DNA of 64,000 nt, taken from Methanothrix thermoacetophila PT. Lineage in GTDB: Archaea; Halobacteriota; Methanosarcinia; Methanotrichales; Methanotrichaceae. Shown piece after piece: positions 19,138 to 27,380 of this stretch. Numbering within the stretch: position 1 is the first letter of the stretch; every line of letters begins with the position of its first letter. The notes below the pieces were generated by a model. The model was not told the origin of the DNA. It did no database searches and worked only from the letters and a program-made list of their open reading frames with translations. The stretch lies in NCBI RefSeq assembly GCF_000014945.1, contig NC_008553.1, forward strand, positions 186,001 through 250,000, in the 5' to 3' direction. Position numbers and translations under genes: made by a program.

Positions 19138-20298
19138 ATGCATCTCACCAAGGATGAGGAGCTGCTGCTTCAGGGTGAGCGTGGGGATACGCTCAGGCGC
19201 GCGATGGAGATACTCGTCGCGCTTGGAGATATCTATGGAGCTGAGCAGCTCATCGAGATTAAAAGCGCGCAGATAGCCGGAGTCTCGTACAAGACCATAG
19301 GAGACGCTGGGCTTGAGTGGATATCGGATCTCGATGGAAAGGTCGCTGTTCCGAGCATACTGAACCCAGCGGGAATGGATCTCCTGAGATGGAGGGAGAT
19401 GTCGATCGATGAGGATTTCGCGAGAAAGCAGCTGGAGATAATAAATGCGTACAGAAGGCTCGGCGTAACGATCGAATGCACATGCACACCATACCTGCTA
19501 TACGAGAGCATCGCGTCCAGGGGGGATCACCTCGCCTGGTCCGAGTCGTCAGCTGTATCTTATGCAAACTCGGTCATCGGCGCCATGACGAACCGCGAGG
19601 GGGGGCCATCTGCGCTGGCAGCTGCGCTGGTCGGGAAGACTCCTCTGTACGGATACCATCTTGAGGAGAACCGCGTTCCGACTCATGTCATAAGAGTGGA
19701 TGCGGACTTGAAGGAGTACGGAGCGCTGGGGTTTCTTGTCGGAAAGATCGTCGGTGATGGGGTTCCGCTGTTCGTGATGCGGTCCAGGCCTGACAGAGAC
19801 GATCTGAAGGCTCTGGGAGCGGCGATGGCAGCGAGCGGCTCAGTGGCCCTCTATTACGTCAAGGATGTCACACAGGAGCCTCCGGAGCATGATGAGGATG
19901 CGTGTGAGTTCGTAGAGATAGAGGAAGAGGAGATCAGGTCTGTGTACGATTCCACTATAGATGTGGACATCGTCGCTCTGGGATGCCCTCACTGCTCCAT
20001 GCAGGAGCTGGAGAGGATTGCTGATCTCCTCGAAGGGCGAAAGGTGAGCAGTGAGCTCTGGATCTGCACCGCCAGGAGGATTGCGGAATCTGCCCCCGAG
20101 CTCGTCAGAAGAATCGAGTCCACAGGAGCCAGGGTGATATGCGATACGTGCATGGTTGTATCGCCTGCGAGCGAGCGCTTCAAACACATGATGGTGAACT
20201 CCGGAAAGGCGCTCGCATACATACCTGGAATGTGTGGCATAAGTGCGTCCTTCGGATCGCTGGAGGAGTGCATAGATGCAGCAACCGGGGGTTCCTGA
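19138..20298 (+). CDS. Phosphomevalonate dehydratase large subunit (AcnX/DUF521 family)
   Basis: The 386 residues match the aconitase X catalytic chain. Iron-sulfur ligand cysteines are likely in ECTCTPYL, in GCPHCSMQEL and in ICDTCMVVSP; the substrate-side segment WSESSAVSYANSVIGA is conserved. In archaea this chain pairs with a DUF126 chain to dehydrate 5-phosphomevalonate in the modified mevalonate pathway (family knowledge), and that partner follows directly. A 96-bp gap after nadM probably contains its promoter. Confidence 0.92.
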   Translation: MHLTKDEELLLQGERGDTLRRAMEILVALGDIYGAEQLIEIKSAQIAGVSYKTIGDAGLEWISDLDGKVAVPSILNPAGMDLLRWREMSIDEDFARKQLEIINAYRRLGVTIECTCTPYLLYESIASRGDHLAWSESSAVSYANSVIGAMTNREGGPSALAAALVGKTPLYGYHLEENRVPTHVIRVDADLKEYGALGFLVGKIVGDGVPLFVMRSRPDRDDLKALGAAMAASGSVALYYVKDVTQEPPEHDEDACEFVEIEEEEIRSVYDSTIDVDIVALGCPHCSMQELERIADLLEGRKVSSELWICTARRIAESAPELVRRIESTGARVICDTCMVVSPASERFKHMMVNSGKALAYIPGMCGISASFGSLEECIDAATGGS

Positions 20299-20712
20299 GT
20301 GGAGATAAAATGCCACAGGGTGTCGGGCGGCTGCGCCGAGGGGCCGGCTCTTGTCACTCGGGAACGCATATCATTCCTGGGCAATGTCGATCCTGAGACC
20401 GGCGTCGTCGTCGATCCCGCCCATGAGCTGTATGGAAGATCAATCGCAGGGGTTGTTCTCATATTTCCGGGAGGCAAGGGCTCCACAGTTGGATCTTATG
20501 TCATATACCAGCTCAGGAAGAGGGGCATGGCTCCGGCTGCGATGATAAATCTGAAATCAGAGCCGATAGTGGCGGTCGGCGCCATCATAAGCGACATCCC
20601 CCTCGTCGACAGGGTCCCGGAGTGGATTCTCGATGTGAAAGACGGCACACGGGTCGTCGTCGATGCAAGAAGGGAGGTAGTGGTGCTCCCCGATGGCTCG
20701 GTCAAGGTCTAA
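20299..20712 (+). CDS. Phosphomevalonate dehydratase small subunit (DUF126 family)
   Basis: The GTG start at 20299 directly abuts the TGA of the large subunit, so the two chains are made together. The 137 residues include the swivelling-domain blocks GPALVTRERISFLGNVDPETG and GGKGSTVGSYVIYQL, the latter with the conserved Ser. With the large chain it forms the [4Fe-4S] phosphomevalonate dehydratase feeding isoprenoid and archaeal lipid synthesis. Confidence 0.93.
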   Translation: MEIKCHRVSGGCAEGPALVTRERISFLGNVDPETGVVVDPAHELYGRSIAGVVLIFPGGKGSTVGSYVIYQLRKRGMAPAAMINLKSEPIVAVGAIISDIPLVDRVPEWILDVKDGTRVVVDARREVVVLPDGSVKV

Positions 20713-20853
20713 CAGGCCTATCCTGAGAAATCGCACATAAGCCCTGGGCTGCAAACGTGGTGACTTCCTCTCCGGAAGATTGGAGTCTGCGCCCTGCTAT
20801 CCACTATCAAGAGTCGATCACTTTAAGCAATACAAAAACAGGGGGCTGCAACT

Positions 20854-21150
20854 TCACCCGAAGAGCGTGCCCATCCCTGCCTCTGCAGACTCCTGCTCCT
20901 CCCTGAATGCATTTATGACAGACTCAGCCTCATCACCCTCGAGCAGCCTGGCGGGAGTGTCCGCGAGCAGCTTTCTGGCCTCCTCCACCAGATCATCTCT
21001 TGCCTTGATGTAAAGCAGGAAACCCTCTTTATCGAACCCCACAGACCTGGCATCGCGAACTATCGGCCCAAGCCTCTTGAAGAAGTCCTGATCCAGAATC
21101 TTTTTCATAGCAGCATTTCCAGCCATATCATAGTAGTAAGCAAGCTCCAT
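20854..21150 (-). CDS. Small soluble protein of unknown function
   Basis: The 98 residues are charged and helical (MELAYYYDMAGNAAMKKIL, then FGxKEGFLLYIKARDDLVEEARKLL-like segments) with no Cys, signal or membrane segment. I do not recognise it. It follows the 63-residue gene at 21160-21351 by 9 nt on the same strand, so the two are probably one operon. Confidence 0.6.
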   Translation of the reverse strand: MELAYYYDMAGNAAMKKILDQDFFKRLGPIVRDARSVGFDKEGFLLYIKARDDLVEEARKLLADTPARLLEGDEAESVINAFREEQESAEAGMGTLFG

Positions 21151-21159
21151 TCAAACCAC

Positions 21160-21351
21160 CTACAGGGCATCCATCGCCCTCTTGAGGCACTCTGTGCATC
21201 TGTCCATGAGAGATGCGGCCTCCTCGATCGCTTTAGCGGCCTCTGGGCTTATATCATTTATCTGTTTTGCTCGGTCCCTGAAGCTCCTGCTGTGGCTCTC
21301 ATTGTGCTCTATCCAATGCTTCAAAAGGTGCTCTGCCTCGTGTCTCTCCAT
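21160..21351 (-). CDS. Small helical His-rich protein (HWIEHNxxH motif)
   Basis: A 63-residue protein with HLLKHWIEHNESHSRSFRDRAK near the start, in which several His lie on one helix face, and a C-terminal MDRCTECLKRAM with a CxxC. That pattern could bind a metal. Similar short HWxEHN-x2-H proteins are known in archaea, but I cannot name a function. It leads a two-gene unit with 20854-21150. ATG start. Confidence 0.6.
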   Translation of the reverse strand: MERHEAEHLLKHWIEHNESHSRSFRDRAKQINDISPEAAKAIEEAASLMDRCTECLKRAMDAL

Positions 21352-21517
21352 AACACCACCAACTCAGGCTCTGAGCAGACGGATTTAAAGGTTTGTGTGA
21401 ATCTGTAAGCTCTGCAGTCAAATAACAGCGATCCTCAGTAGATGGCGGGACCCGAGGATCATTCCAGCGGAACTCTCTCGACTGTTCGGTCACACGACCG
21501 CGAAGCGCTTTATCATC

Positions 21518-22312
21518 TCACGCGTACAGCTTCCCGTAGGGGCGGCTCGATCTGGGAGAGAGCTTTGTCCAGTCGCCCTCGAGAACGTAATCCATGTCAA
21601 GCGAGAGATCCGGGAAGCGCTCGATGAAGTCGGAGATGCAATCGCCCAGGATCTCCATGTCGCTCTCGTCTGGTCTGGAGATGAGTACACTGCTATCGAC
21701 CTGCTCCTCTCCGACCTCTCCCCTGATGTATATGGCACCGCCATGCATCCCGCTCCCGATGAAGCGGGCTGTGTGTGCTCTGTACAAGCCCAGAAGTATG
21801 ACGATGCCGCCTGCCATGTACTCTCCGAGGAAGTCCTGGGATGTTCCACCCACAACTATCACGGGTTTCTTCAGACCGTGCTCCTTCATGTGAAGGGCTG
21901 CCCTGTAGCTGACATCACCCTTTACAAATATCCTGCCACCGCGCATTGACATTCCTGTGACATCGCCTGCCCGCCCGTTGATCACTATCTCTCCGGACTC
22001 CATCGTGTTCCCGACACCATCCTGTGCGTTGCCGTGGACCAGTATCCTGTGGCCGAAGAGAAATGCGCCGAGATCATTTCCGGGGGTACCATATATTTCT
22101 ATGGTCATGACCCGCCGCTGTGGCGAGTAGAGCCGTGTGCCGATGTACCTCTGGCCGCACACGTTTCTGAGTACAACTTTCTCGTATCCGCAGAGCATAA
22201 TCTCCCTGAGAAGGTTGTTCAGTTCCCTGGTCTCCATATGAGAAGCGTCTATCTCGATCATGCTTTCATTGAACGTGCGAATGCATGGGATCTCCATCTG
22301 TAATTCATCCAT
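21518..22312 (-). CDS. Glutamate synthase domain 3 (GXGXG) subunit
   Basis: About 264 residues of right-handed beta-helix repeats with many Gly (GNAQDGVGNTMESGEIVINGRAGDVTG type, GGRIFVKGDVSYRAA, GGTSQDFLGEYMAGGIVILLG). This is the C-terminal GXGXG domain of bacterial GltB, encoded here as a separate chain, as in other archaea. I start at ATG 22312; an upstream GTG at 22333 is possible. It is the third gene of the glutamate synthase operon and overlaps or touches the preceding gene's end at 22320. Confidence 0.88.
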   Translation of the reverse strand: MDELQMEIPCIRTFNESMIEIDASHMETRELNNLLREIMLCGYEKVVLRNVCGQRYIGTRLYSPQRRVMTIEIYGTPGNDLGAFLFGHRILVHGNAQDGVGNTMESGEIVINGRAGDVTGMSMRGGRIFVKGDVSYRAALHMKEHGLKKPVIVVGGTSQDFLGEYMAGGIVILLGLYRAHTARFIGSGMHGGAIYIRGEVGEEQVDSSVLISRPDESDMEILGDCISDFIERFPDLSLDMDYVLEGDWTKLSPRSSRPYGKLYA

Positions 22313-22319
22313 GTGCGAG

Positions 22320-23813
22320 TCACTCTCCTGCACCTTTTATCCCAAGGACGTCAAGCTCCCATTCGTGTAGTCCTATTCCCCTCAGCTGATCCCTGTTTCC
22401 TCTAAGGCTCTCTATGGCATTGATCCCCATTCCACCAAGCATCTCTTTGATCTCATGAGACCATGCTGAGAGAAGGTTTACGAGCCTCTGCGCAGCCTCT
22501 TCGACATTCAGCCTTCTCATCAGTCCTGGATCCTGGGTGCATATGCCCCAGCTGCACCTTCCCGTGTAGCATCTCTGGCAGAGCGTGCACCCCATCGCGA
22601 TGAGCGCGGCTGTGCCGATGTAGACCGCATCAGCGCCAAGCGCGATCGCCTTCACCACATCAGCGCTGCATCTGATCCCACCGCCGGCTATTATCGAGCA
22701 TCGCTCCCTGATCCCCTCATCTCTTAGGCGACGATCCACGGATGATACAGCGAGCTCTATGGGTATCCCCACGTTGTCCCTGATCGCCTTTGGCGCTGCC
22801 CCGGTGCCGCCGCGCATTCCGTCTATCGCGATTATATCCGCACCAGCTCTAACGATGCCTGATGCTATCGCGCTGATGTTGTGAACAGCAGCCACCTTCA
22901 CTATGACCGGCTTCTCGTAGTTCGTCACCTCCTTTATCGCTGAGATCAGCATCTCCAGATCCTCTATGGAGTATATGTCGTGATGTGGGGCGGGAGATAT
23001 TGCGTCCGTCCCCTCCGGGATCATCCGCGTGGCTGCAACATGCTGAGAGACCTTTTCGCCTGGGAGATGTCCGCCTATGCCCGGCTTCGCACCCTGACCG
23101 ATCTTTATTTCAACAGCAGCACCGGAGTTCAGGTACTCCGCATCTATTCCAAACCGCCCGGATGCGACCTGAACGATGGTATGTTCTTTAAACTGAGATC
23201 TCATCTCAGCCGGCATACCCCCCTCGCCTGTGTTGAAGAAGGTGCCGGATCTGGATGCGGCGATCGCGAGCGCCTGAAATGCATTGTAGCTTATGGCTCC
23301 GTAGGACATCGCAGAGAAGAGCATCGGCGTCTCCAGCGTCAGGACCGGATCTGTGCCTGCCTCCATATCACTCAGCGAGAGACTCTCAGGCTTCGATCCC
23401 AGGAACGTCCGGAGCTCCATCGGCTCCCTGAGGGGGTCTATGGAAGGGTTTGTGACCTGAGAGGCGTTGAGAAGAATGTGATCCCAGTAGATCCTAAACG
23501 GCTTATCGCTCCCGCAGCCTGTCAGAATGACCCCGCCGGTCTCTGCCTGTCTCTTGATATCCTCGATCCTCTCGCGCGACCACGATGCATTCGGTCTGTA
23601 GAATGAAGGCGTGGGGCGTATCTCTATCGCTCCCTTTGGGCAGAAGACAGCGCACCTCTGACAGCCAGCGCATCTGTAGTTGTCGGATATCATCATATCC
23701 TGTGAGGCATCGTATGTGTGCACCCCGAAGGAGCACTGGTGCTCGCACGCCCTGCATCTATCGCAGCTGTCACTTCTGGATATAGTGAACTCAGGCAGGA
23801 GCAGCGATCTCAT
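22320..23813 (-). CDS. Glutamate synthase domain 2 (FMN, iron-sulfur) with N-terminal ferredoxin
   Basis: This chain makes glutamate from 2-oxoglutarate and ammonia delivered by the amidotransferase chain. Residues 17-70 hold two Cys clusters of ferredoxin type (CDRCRACEHQC and CAGCQRCAVFC). The barrel follows with MSYGAISYNAFQALA, the GEGGM loop, and GMRGGTGAAP for FMN phosphate. CTLCQRCYTGRCSWG near residue 415 supplies a further cluster. The N-terminal ferredoxin suggests ferredoxin rather than NADPH as electron donor (inference). The gene overlaps its upstream partner by 23 nt. Confidence 0.93.
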   Translation of the reverse strand: MRSLLLPEFTISRSDSCDRCRACEHQCSFGVHTYDASQDMMISDNYRCAGCQRCAVFCPKGAIEIRPTPSFYRPNASWSRERIEDIKRQAETGGVILTGCGSDKPFRIYWDHILLNASQVTNPSIDPLREPMELRTFLGSKPESLSLSDMEAGTDPVLTLETPMLFSAMSYGAISYNAFQALAIAASRSGTFFNTGEGGMPAEMRSQFKEHTIVQVASGRFGIDAEYLNSGAAVEIKIGQGAKPGIGGHLPGEKVSQHVAATRMIPEGTDAISPAPHHDIYSIEDLEMLISAIKEVTNYEKPVIVKVAAVHNISAIASGIVRAGADIIAIDGMRGGTGAAPKAIRDNVGIPIELAVSSVDRRLRDEGIRERCSIIAGGGIRCSADVVKAIALGADAVYIGTAALIAMGCTLCQRCYTGRCSWGICTQDPGLMRRLNVEEAAQRLVNLLSAWSHEIKEMLGGMGINAIESLRGNRDQLRGIGLHEWELDVLGIKGAGE

Positions 23814-24927
23814 GCTTCAGCCTCCCATCAAGCTCGCAAATCACCGGCTCCCCGCCTCTTGGAGACCAGACAGAGTCGAGAGATGGCGATATGAGCCTCA
23901 CAGACGCCTCCTCTGAGGAGATGTAGAACATCTCTCCTCTTGTGGCCACGGTGAGTGGGCGGAGCCTTATCCTGTCTGTTAGGCCTATCATCCTTCCACT
24001 CTGGGCTATGATCACCGCAAACGGGCCGTTCATGAGAAGCGGGCCGTAGATCCTTCTGAGAGTGGTGAGCAGTTCCCTCTCTCTCACATCCATCCTGTCT
24101 ATGGTTTCCCATGTCGGCGGGGCGAGGATCTTCGCCACGACCTCCATGGGGAGATCCTGTCTTCTCATGAGAAGATCGACGGCATATGCCACGACCTCTG
24201 TATCGGTATGGAGGGTGCATTTGTATCCCAGCATCTCCAAGTACCACCGGTTCGTCCCGTATGAGGAGATCTCTCCGTTGTGCACCACAGTGGTATCAAG
24301 CAGCCCGAAGGGGTGCGCCCCTCCCCACCATGCCTGGCTGTTCGTCGGGAACCTGCCGTGGGCAGTCCAGAGATACCCCCTGTAAAGCCTGTCCAGCATG
24401 AAGTAGCGCCCGATCTCCTCAGGATATCCAACGCCCTTGAAGCAGCCCATGTTCTTTCCCGATGAGAAGATGTAGGCATTATCGATTGCTGAGTTAACAT
24501 GAACCACCTTTCTCACAACATACTCATCATCCGGGAGATGGATATCCTCACCGTGCTTTGATGGCGAGAGGAAGTACCGCCAGAGAAGGGGCGGATCTCT
24601 GACATAGACGTCATCGCTATGGGGGATCTCCTCATCATGCACCACATCGAAGTTCCTGAAGAGAAACTCCTCAGCGGCTCTCTTCGCCTCCCTCTGGGCC
24701 CTGGCATCTCCTGTGAACATGAGATGAAATGCATAGTATTCCCTGAACTCAGGGTAGATGCCATAGGCTGCAAATCCCCCTCCAAGCCCGTTGCCCCGGT
24801 GATGCATATTTGCCATCGCCCGGATAACGCGCTCGCCTGTGAACCTCTCGCCGGTTCTGCTCATCGCCCCGAAGATGGAGCAGGCGCAGATCTCCTTACT
24901 GTAAAGTTTCTGTCTTCTGACAGACAT
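23791..24927 (-). CDS. Glutamate synthase domain 1 (class II glutamine amidotransferase)
   Basis: The chain releases ammonia from glutamine. The catalytic Cys is in ICACSIFGAM; in class II enzymes it becomes the N-terminus after removal of a short leader, here about 15 residues. NTN-fold blocks follow: HHRGNGLGGG, AHGRFPTNSQAWWGGAHPF and VVHNGEISSYGTNRW. I start at ATG 24927, which has AGAGGT 5 nt upstream; the longer frame to 24957 has no ribosome-binding site. It leads the three-gene split glutamate synthase operon (domains 1, 2, 3). Confidence 0.92.
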   Translation of the reverse strand: MSVRRQKLYSKEICACSIFGAMSRTGERFTGERVIRAMANMHHRGNGLGGGFAAYGIYPEFREYYAFHLMFTGDARAQREAKRAAEEFLFRNFDVVHDEEIPHSDDVYVRDPPLLWRYFLSPSKHGEDIHLPDDEYVVRKVVHVNSAIDNAYIFSSGKNMGCFKGVGYPEEIGRYFMLDRLYRGYLWTAHGRFPTNSQAWWGGAHPFGLLDTTVVHNGEISSYGTNRWYLEMLGYKCTLHTDTEVVAYAVDLLMRRQDLPMEVVAKILAPPTWETIDRMDVRERELLTTLRRIYGPLLMNGPFAVIIAQSGRMIGLTDRIRLRPLTVATRGEMFYISSEEASVRLISPSLDSVWSPRGGEPVICELDGRLKHEIAAPA

Positions 24928-25286
24928 GACAACCTCTCGCGAATCAAAATCCATCAATTAGCTGCGCCTGGAGGGGCTTTATAGCTATTTGAGAATATTT
25001 CATAACGTTTATGAACGTGTCTTATCACTGTGATTAAGTGGATCGGTAACTTGCAGAGAGAGGCGATGTCGACTGCAGATGTCGGAGGGTAACAAGATCT
25101 CGCCTCTCCGACGGTTTGACCATTTGAGCCATGAACAAAATGCAGAGTAGTTCCGCGACGCATTCTGACACCGCAGATTACCCAGCTCATCAGGGATGCG
25201 TGTGGGTGGATGGCGGAGAACCCCATGAGAGTTCAGCGTGACGGGGCTTCTGCGATCTGAAAAGGATTTAAAAGATGCGATCTGTT

Positions 25287-25383
25287 TGACTGACGTGCCC
25301 GAATAAGGATCAGATGTTTCTGACGTGCAGAAGGCGGTAACGTCCAGTAGTTCTGGCCTAAGCTCTTATCCGGACAGGTCCTG
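25287..25383 (+). repeat. Family I dispersed repeat, copy 5
   Basis: Left end GACGTGCCCGAATAAGGATC and right end CTCTTATCCGGACAGGTC are inverted; the interior GATGTTTCTGACGTGCAGAAG and TTCTGGCC match the 15618 and 39756 copies in the same orientation. Its right end is not duplicated. Confidence 0.75.
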
Positions 25384-25583
25384 TTTGACAGCAGATCAGG
25401 AACAATTCAGATTGACGCTCTTATGTCTCTAGCAACTTGAAGGACATACAAGCTGGTTGCTGAAATCACCCATTCATTAGCCAGAAGTACATAGCAAGAC
25501 CAGTATCTCTTCTGGCAAGTCATCATGTGGATAAGAGCGCAGATTGACGATTTACTTTGGGCACATCCCCCTGATTTCGGCGG

Positions 25584-25679
25584 ATCAGCAATCTCGCATA
25601 TGGGATAAAGGCGGTTGATGCGGGTTGTGCAGAGCTCACCATGCCGACGATTCGGCCTTATGAGCCTTACGGTGAAGAG
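25584..25679 (+). repeat. Family III dispersed sequence, copy with a single (empty) target
   Basis: The segment aligns with 7721-7814 through GATCAGCAATCTCGCATA, GTTGTGCAGAG and CCGACGATTCGG ... TATGAGCC. The target region occurs once here, unlike at 7777-7889. Confidence 0.5.
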
Positions 25680-25905
25680 CTGGAGATTAGGGGATGTATG
25701 AGCGGGTAGGAGAGTGGGGGTTCAGTGTGGATCACAAAACAGAACGGATACCCGCTCAGAGCGTAGAATATACTGGCAGTATTTATAGCTTGCTGTGTAT
25801 TGGCAGTGCATGTCCGTTGTGAGAAAAATGTGCTCCTGATCGTCAAAGAGTGCTGTGGGTCTCATTGGTTCAGGCATACGGTCTTATGTGTTTAACAGCT
25901 TGGAA

Positions 25906-26015
25906 GTGACGCAAGCCAGTTGCTGGATATCCGCCTGGCAGGATGTCTTCTTTCTTTCCCACAATCATTTATACCACCGTGACGCACGCCAGTTGCTGGA
26001 TATCCGCCTGGCAGG
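25906..26015 (+). repeat. 37-bp direct repeat pair around a 36-bp unique insert (CRISPR-like geometry)
   Basis: Positions 25906-25942 and 25979-26015 match at 36 of 37 bases (GTGACGCA then A or C, then GCCAGTTGCTGG ... CGCCTGGCAGG). They are separated by 36 unrelated bp at 25943-25978. The repeat holds the palindromes CCAGTTGCTGG and GCCAG...CTGGC, giving hairpin potential. A diverged single relative of the flank and target lies at 25418-25470. Confidence 0.6.
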
Positions 26016-26263
26016 GGCGGCATAACCAAATACTGCTAAGTGCAGATTATCAAATGGATGAGAGAGCAGGCGTATGAGCTGCGCATCCGGATCTATGAGC
26101 AGTGGCACAGTCTCTTCGGAAAAAACACCCAAGATCACCCATGTGGATGAAAATGGACCTTTGCGAGAACTATTTTTATACCAAAGACATCAATTTTCAC
26201 ATTTTCGTCTCGCTTCCATCTCGCCTGAAGGAGAGGAGCTCAGGCTGGGAGCCATCGTGGGCT

Positions 26264-26572
26264 TCACTCTCCCTGTACTTCTTTCTTCGCCATCTGCACG
26301 CGCTGCTTGGCTGTATATCCTGTTGCCTTTTCTAGGAACTTCCGGAACCTGCGGTTTGTGTCCATGATGACATCATCAGGGGCGCCGAGAAGCGACTCGG
26401 TAATCACATTCAGCTTTTTCTTCTCTATCCAGATCTGACAGCTCTTCAGGGCGCCGTAGCTCAGTGTGATCCTATCGCCGTTTCTAGTGAATCCAGAGGA
26501 GAATACCTCCTTCAGTATCCCCTCTATCCTGTCCATGTCGGGAGCGTAGCCTCTCTTGAACGTGTACTCCAT
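26264..26572 (-). CDS. DUF5611-family archaeal protein
   Basis: The 102 residues (MEYTFKRGYAPDMDRIEGIL ... GALKSCQIWIEKKKLNVITE ... DTNRRFRKFLEKATGYTAKQ) are a compact mixed alpha/beta protein of the kind called DUF5611 in methanogens and haloarchaea. It is basic at the C-terminus with no membrane segment. Function is unknown. A 40-nt gap separates it from the lipoprotein-like gene end on the left of its upstream side. Confidence 0.75.
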   Translation of the reverse strand: MEYTFKRGYAPDMDRIEGILKEVFSSGFTRNGDRITLSYGALKSCQIWIEKKKLNVITESLLGAPDDVIMDTNRRFRKFLEKATGYTAKQRVQMAKKEVQGE

Positions 26573-26612
26573 GCTTTGGGAGAGAACTCCTATGGTAATT
26601 AGATCTTGCCGT

Positions 26613-27119
26613 CTAACAGCATGGAGCCTGGTTTCCTCCGATCGTGAAGTACTCTGTCAGGACCTTCCTGAAGTCCACTATCACGTCCACCTTCCATGTG
26701 CCCGGAAGATTTGCCACGTCCTCTCCCTTTATCCTGAGCCCGCTCCATATGCAGGAGCCCCACATGCCAGCAGGTCCATCTATTGCAGGAATCACCCCGA
26801 AGCTTCTCTTGTACACGCGCATGTTCGGCGAGTACCATCTCCACTCCACAGTATGTGCTCTCTGATCCCTCCACACCTTGAGCCAACAAACTGCCTCCGC
26901 ATCATCCTGCGTGAATGTGTAGGTCCTGGACTGCGGCACACCGCTTGAGCTCACCTCTGTGGTCATTGTATGCTCACTCAGAGGAAAATAGAGCGGATGC
27001 GCATGCACGCATGCTGTCAGGAGAGATGCCACCAACACGAACGCCACTAACACGATCAGGATACAAAACCTAATCGAACATCCGATCCCAGAATGGGTTT
27101 TGGATACACAGAACCTCAT
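26613..27119 (-). CDS. Exported or lipoprotein-like protein of unknown function
   Basis: About 168 residues from ATG 27119, which has a GGGGATG motif 5 nt upstream; the longer frame to 27212 has no such support. A hydrophobic stretch (FCILIVLVAFVLVASLLTAC) ends in LTAC, a possible lipobox with Cys at the mature N-terminus. The mature part has a Trp-rich beta domain (WRWYSPNMRVYKR, GTWKVDVIVDF) resembling Ig-like ligand-binding or chaperone-type exported domains. No family name can be given. Confidence 0.68.
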   Translation of the reverse strand: MRFCVSKTHSGIGCSIRFCILIVLVAFVLVASLLTACVHAHPLYFPLSEHTMTTEVSSSGVPQSRTYTFTQDDAEAVCWLKVWRDQRAHTVEWRWYSPNMRVYKRSFGVIPAIDGPAGMWGSCIWSGLRIKGEDVANLPGTWKVDVIVDFRKVLTEYFTIGGNQAPCC

Positions 27120-27380
27120 CACTTCATCCCCTTCATTGCCTAAAAAAAGTATAAACACACCAAGTATTTTAAAATTATGTTTTGAGTGATGTGAGACTTC
27201 AGATATCGCCACAGGATATCAGATTATCTGAGCAGGTGGTTGGGCTGTGGCTGCTCTGGCCCCAAAGTCCGGAGTTTACGCGCAGGTCCACTGCGTGCCT
27301 CCCTCACCGATCTTCGGGCAGGAGCGGCAGATGAGAGTCCACCTATGACTCTCGATATCCTCAGCCCTTATAAGAGGGGA

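Larger units (their letters stand above)
24958..26263. other. 1.3-kb gene-free stretch filled with dispersed repeats
   Basis: No open frame here looks like a protein; the short plus-strand frames near 26.1 kb are shadows over the DUF5611 gene end. The stretch holds a GTCGGAG/CTCCGAC dyad (25080-25111), one Family I copy (25287-25383), two Family IV segments (25418-25470 and 25881-25935), a Family III copy (25584-25679) and the 37-bp repeat pair at 25906-26015. It looks like a sink for small elements between two operons. Confidence 0.65.

Noticed and set aside
26074-26367. Plus-strand frames of 77-97 codons near 26.1 kb.
   Set aside because: They run antisense into the DUF5611 gene and have no upstream signals.
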